Below, piece by piece: positions 4,912-5,533 of a stretch of 5,533 nucleotides of DNA. A program made the translations under genes and the position numbers. Numbering within the stretch: the stretch's first letter is position 1; each line of letters begins with the position of its first letter. The notes beneath the pieces are model-generated. The model saw only the letters and a program-made list of their open reading frames with translations, ran no database searches and was not told the origin of the DNA. Source of the stretch: Verrucomicrobiota bacterium (GTDB lineage Bacteria > Verrucomicrobiota > Verrucomicrobiia > Verrucomicrobiales > Verrucomicrobiaceae); the NCBI GenBank assembly GCA_023429545.1, contig JAEYUU010000569.1, positions 1-5,533 of the forward strand, written 5' to 3'.

Positions 4912-5533
4912 CTACTTCCCGGCCGGCTTCAGCCACCACTCGAAGAACGCATAGATCTGCGCGTTTGATTCCTCATTCGGACTGTGGTCAGGCCGGTTGG
5001 TCATGGCCACGCGGTTCTCATAACCGAGGAGTTTGTTCACCGCGATGGCATGATTGAGCGCCATCCATCTCGCGGGGAAATCCTCTGAGCCACCCGACAC
5101 CAGAAACGGCCTCGGAGCCATGAGGGCATGCAGTTCCTGCAAGTCCATGCCTTCTTCCACAAGCTTCTTGTACGCACCGGTGCGGGGACTGTCGGGCTTG
5201 ATGAGGCCGGGCTTGCGGGAGATCTGCGCATCGAGCCCGAGGTACCAGGGTTCCCAGTAGTTCACACTGGGACGCGCCTCATCGAAGACCACGCCTCCAT
5301 CCGACCACACGGCGCAGGCATACTTGTCCCAGAAACACGAACCAAACATGGACCACTTCCCTCCATAGGAATGACCCACGATGCCAATGCGTTTGCTATC
5401 CACCTCCGGCAAATCAGCCAGGGCCTGCCATCCATTCGCACAGACGTAGCCAAGGTAATGCAAGGGCTGGCAGACCACGCCATCGCCAAGCACCGGCTTG
5501 CGAGCATCGCCGCCAGGCGAGCCGATGCAGAGA
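4912..5533 (-). CDS. Alpha/beta hydrolase, C-terminal part (5' end beyond window)
   Basis: The open frame runs from the TAG stop at 4912-4914 to the window edge with no stop. About 207 residues are visible and the N-terminus is missing. A GTG at 5491-5493 is in frame but is not a credible start, because the reading (CIGSPGGDARKP...) continues unbroken upstream. Counting from that GTG codon as residue 1, the nucleophile elbow is GIVGHSYGG with Ser42, followed by VWSDGG (63-67). Further on, APRPFLVSGGSEDFPARW carries the probable acid Asp138, and NRPDHSPN the probable catalytic His170. The order Ser-Asp-His and the APRP(F/V)L strand before the acid are typical of the dienelactone-hydrolase/acetyl-xylan-esterase/prolyl-oligopeptidase-like esterases. 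Substrate and export cannot be judged without the N-terminus. It converges on the DedA gene across the repeat element. Confidence 0.85.
   Translation of the reverse strand, partial: LCIGSPGGDARKPVLGDGVVCQPLHYLGYVCANGWQALADLPEVDSKRIGIVGHSYGGKWSMFGSCFWDKYACAVWSDGGVVFDEARPSVNYWEPWYLGLDAQISRKPGLIKPDSPRTGAYKKLVEEGMDLQELHALMAPRPFLVSGGSEDFPARWMALNHAIAVNKLLGYENRVAMTNRPDHSPNEESNAQIYAFFEWWLKPAGK

Noticed and set aside
4912..5493. Complete 193-residue hydrolase starting at GTG 5493
   Set aside because: The frame stays open to the window edge with plausible protein sequence. The fold needs the upstream strands, so the gene is truncated by the window.

Overview
The window is high-GC, densely packed bacterial chromosome. 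The gene complement (a TIGR01777-type NAD(P)-binding epimerase, an MGDG-synthase-like lipid glycosyltransferase, two HAD phosphatases, a DedA protein and a secreted-type alpha/beta hydrolase) and the scarcity of Shine-Dalgarno sequences fit a Gram-negative such as a member of the Verrucomicrobiota/PVC group. This placement is an impression from protein style, not a demonstrated assignment. No rRNA, tRNA, CRISPR array, transposase or phage gene was seen.

Layout. On the minus strand, the left third carries a TIGR01777 epimerase (988-1884, read leftwards) followed by a DxDxT-type HAD hydrolase (46-900). They are separated by 87 bp, and a perfect 15-bp palindrome sits on the epimerase stop codon. 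An 87-bp divergent gap (1885-1971) leads to a plus-strand block: a GT28/MGDG-synthase-type glycosyltransferase (1972-3141), a YihX-like HAD hydrolase (3156-3758, 14 bp later) and a DedA-family membrane protein (3813-4547, 54 bp later). The right end carries the C-terminal part of an alpha/beta hydrolase (minus strand, 4912 to the window edge), whose N-terminus lies outside the window.

How the genes may work together. The plus-strand block has a membrane-lipid flavour: a predicted diacylglycerol (or similar lipid) glycosyltransferase, a small phosphatase related to sugar-phosphate phosphatases, and a DedA protein of the lipid-carrier/phospholipid translocating superfamily. Joint function is inference from adjacency. 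The minus-strand pair has no obvious shared pathway.

The most unusual part is the 364-bp convergent gap between the DedA gene and the alpha/beta hydrolase. Almost all of it (4562-4897) is a non-coding element of nested inverted repeats: outer 33-bp arms (30/33 complementary), inner 30-bp arms (29/30 complementary), and at least eight local hairpins, four of them sharing an AGCTTGCT or AGCAAGCT core. It looks like a MITE/REP-type dispersed repeat or a structured bidirectional transcription-end element, and I could not assign it to a named family.
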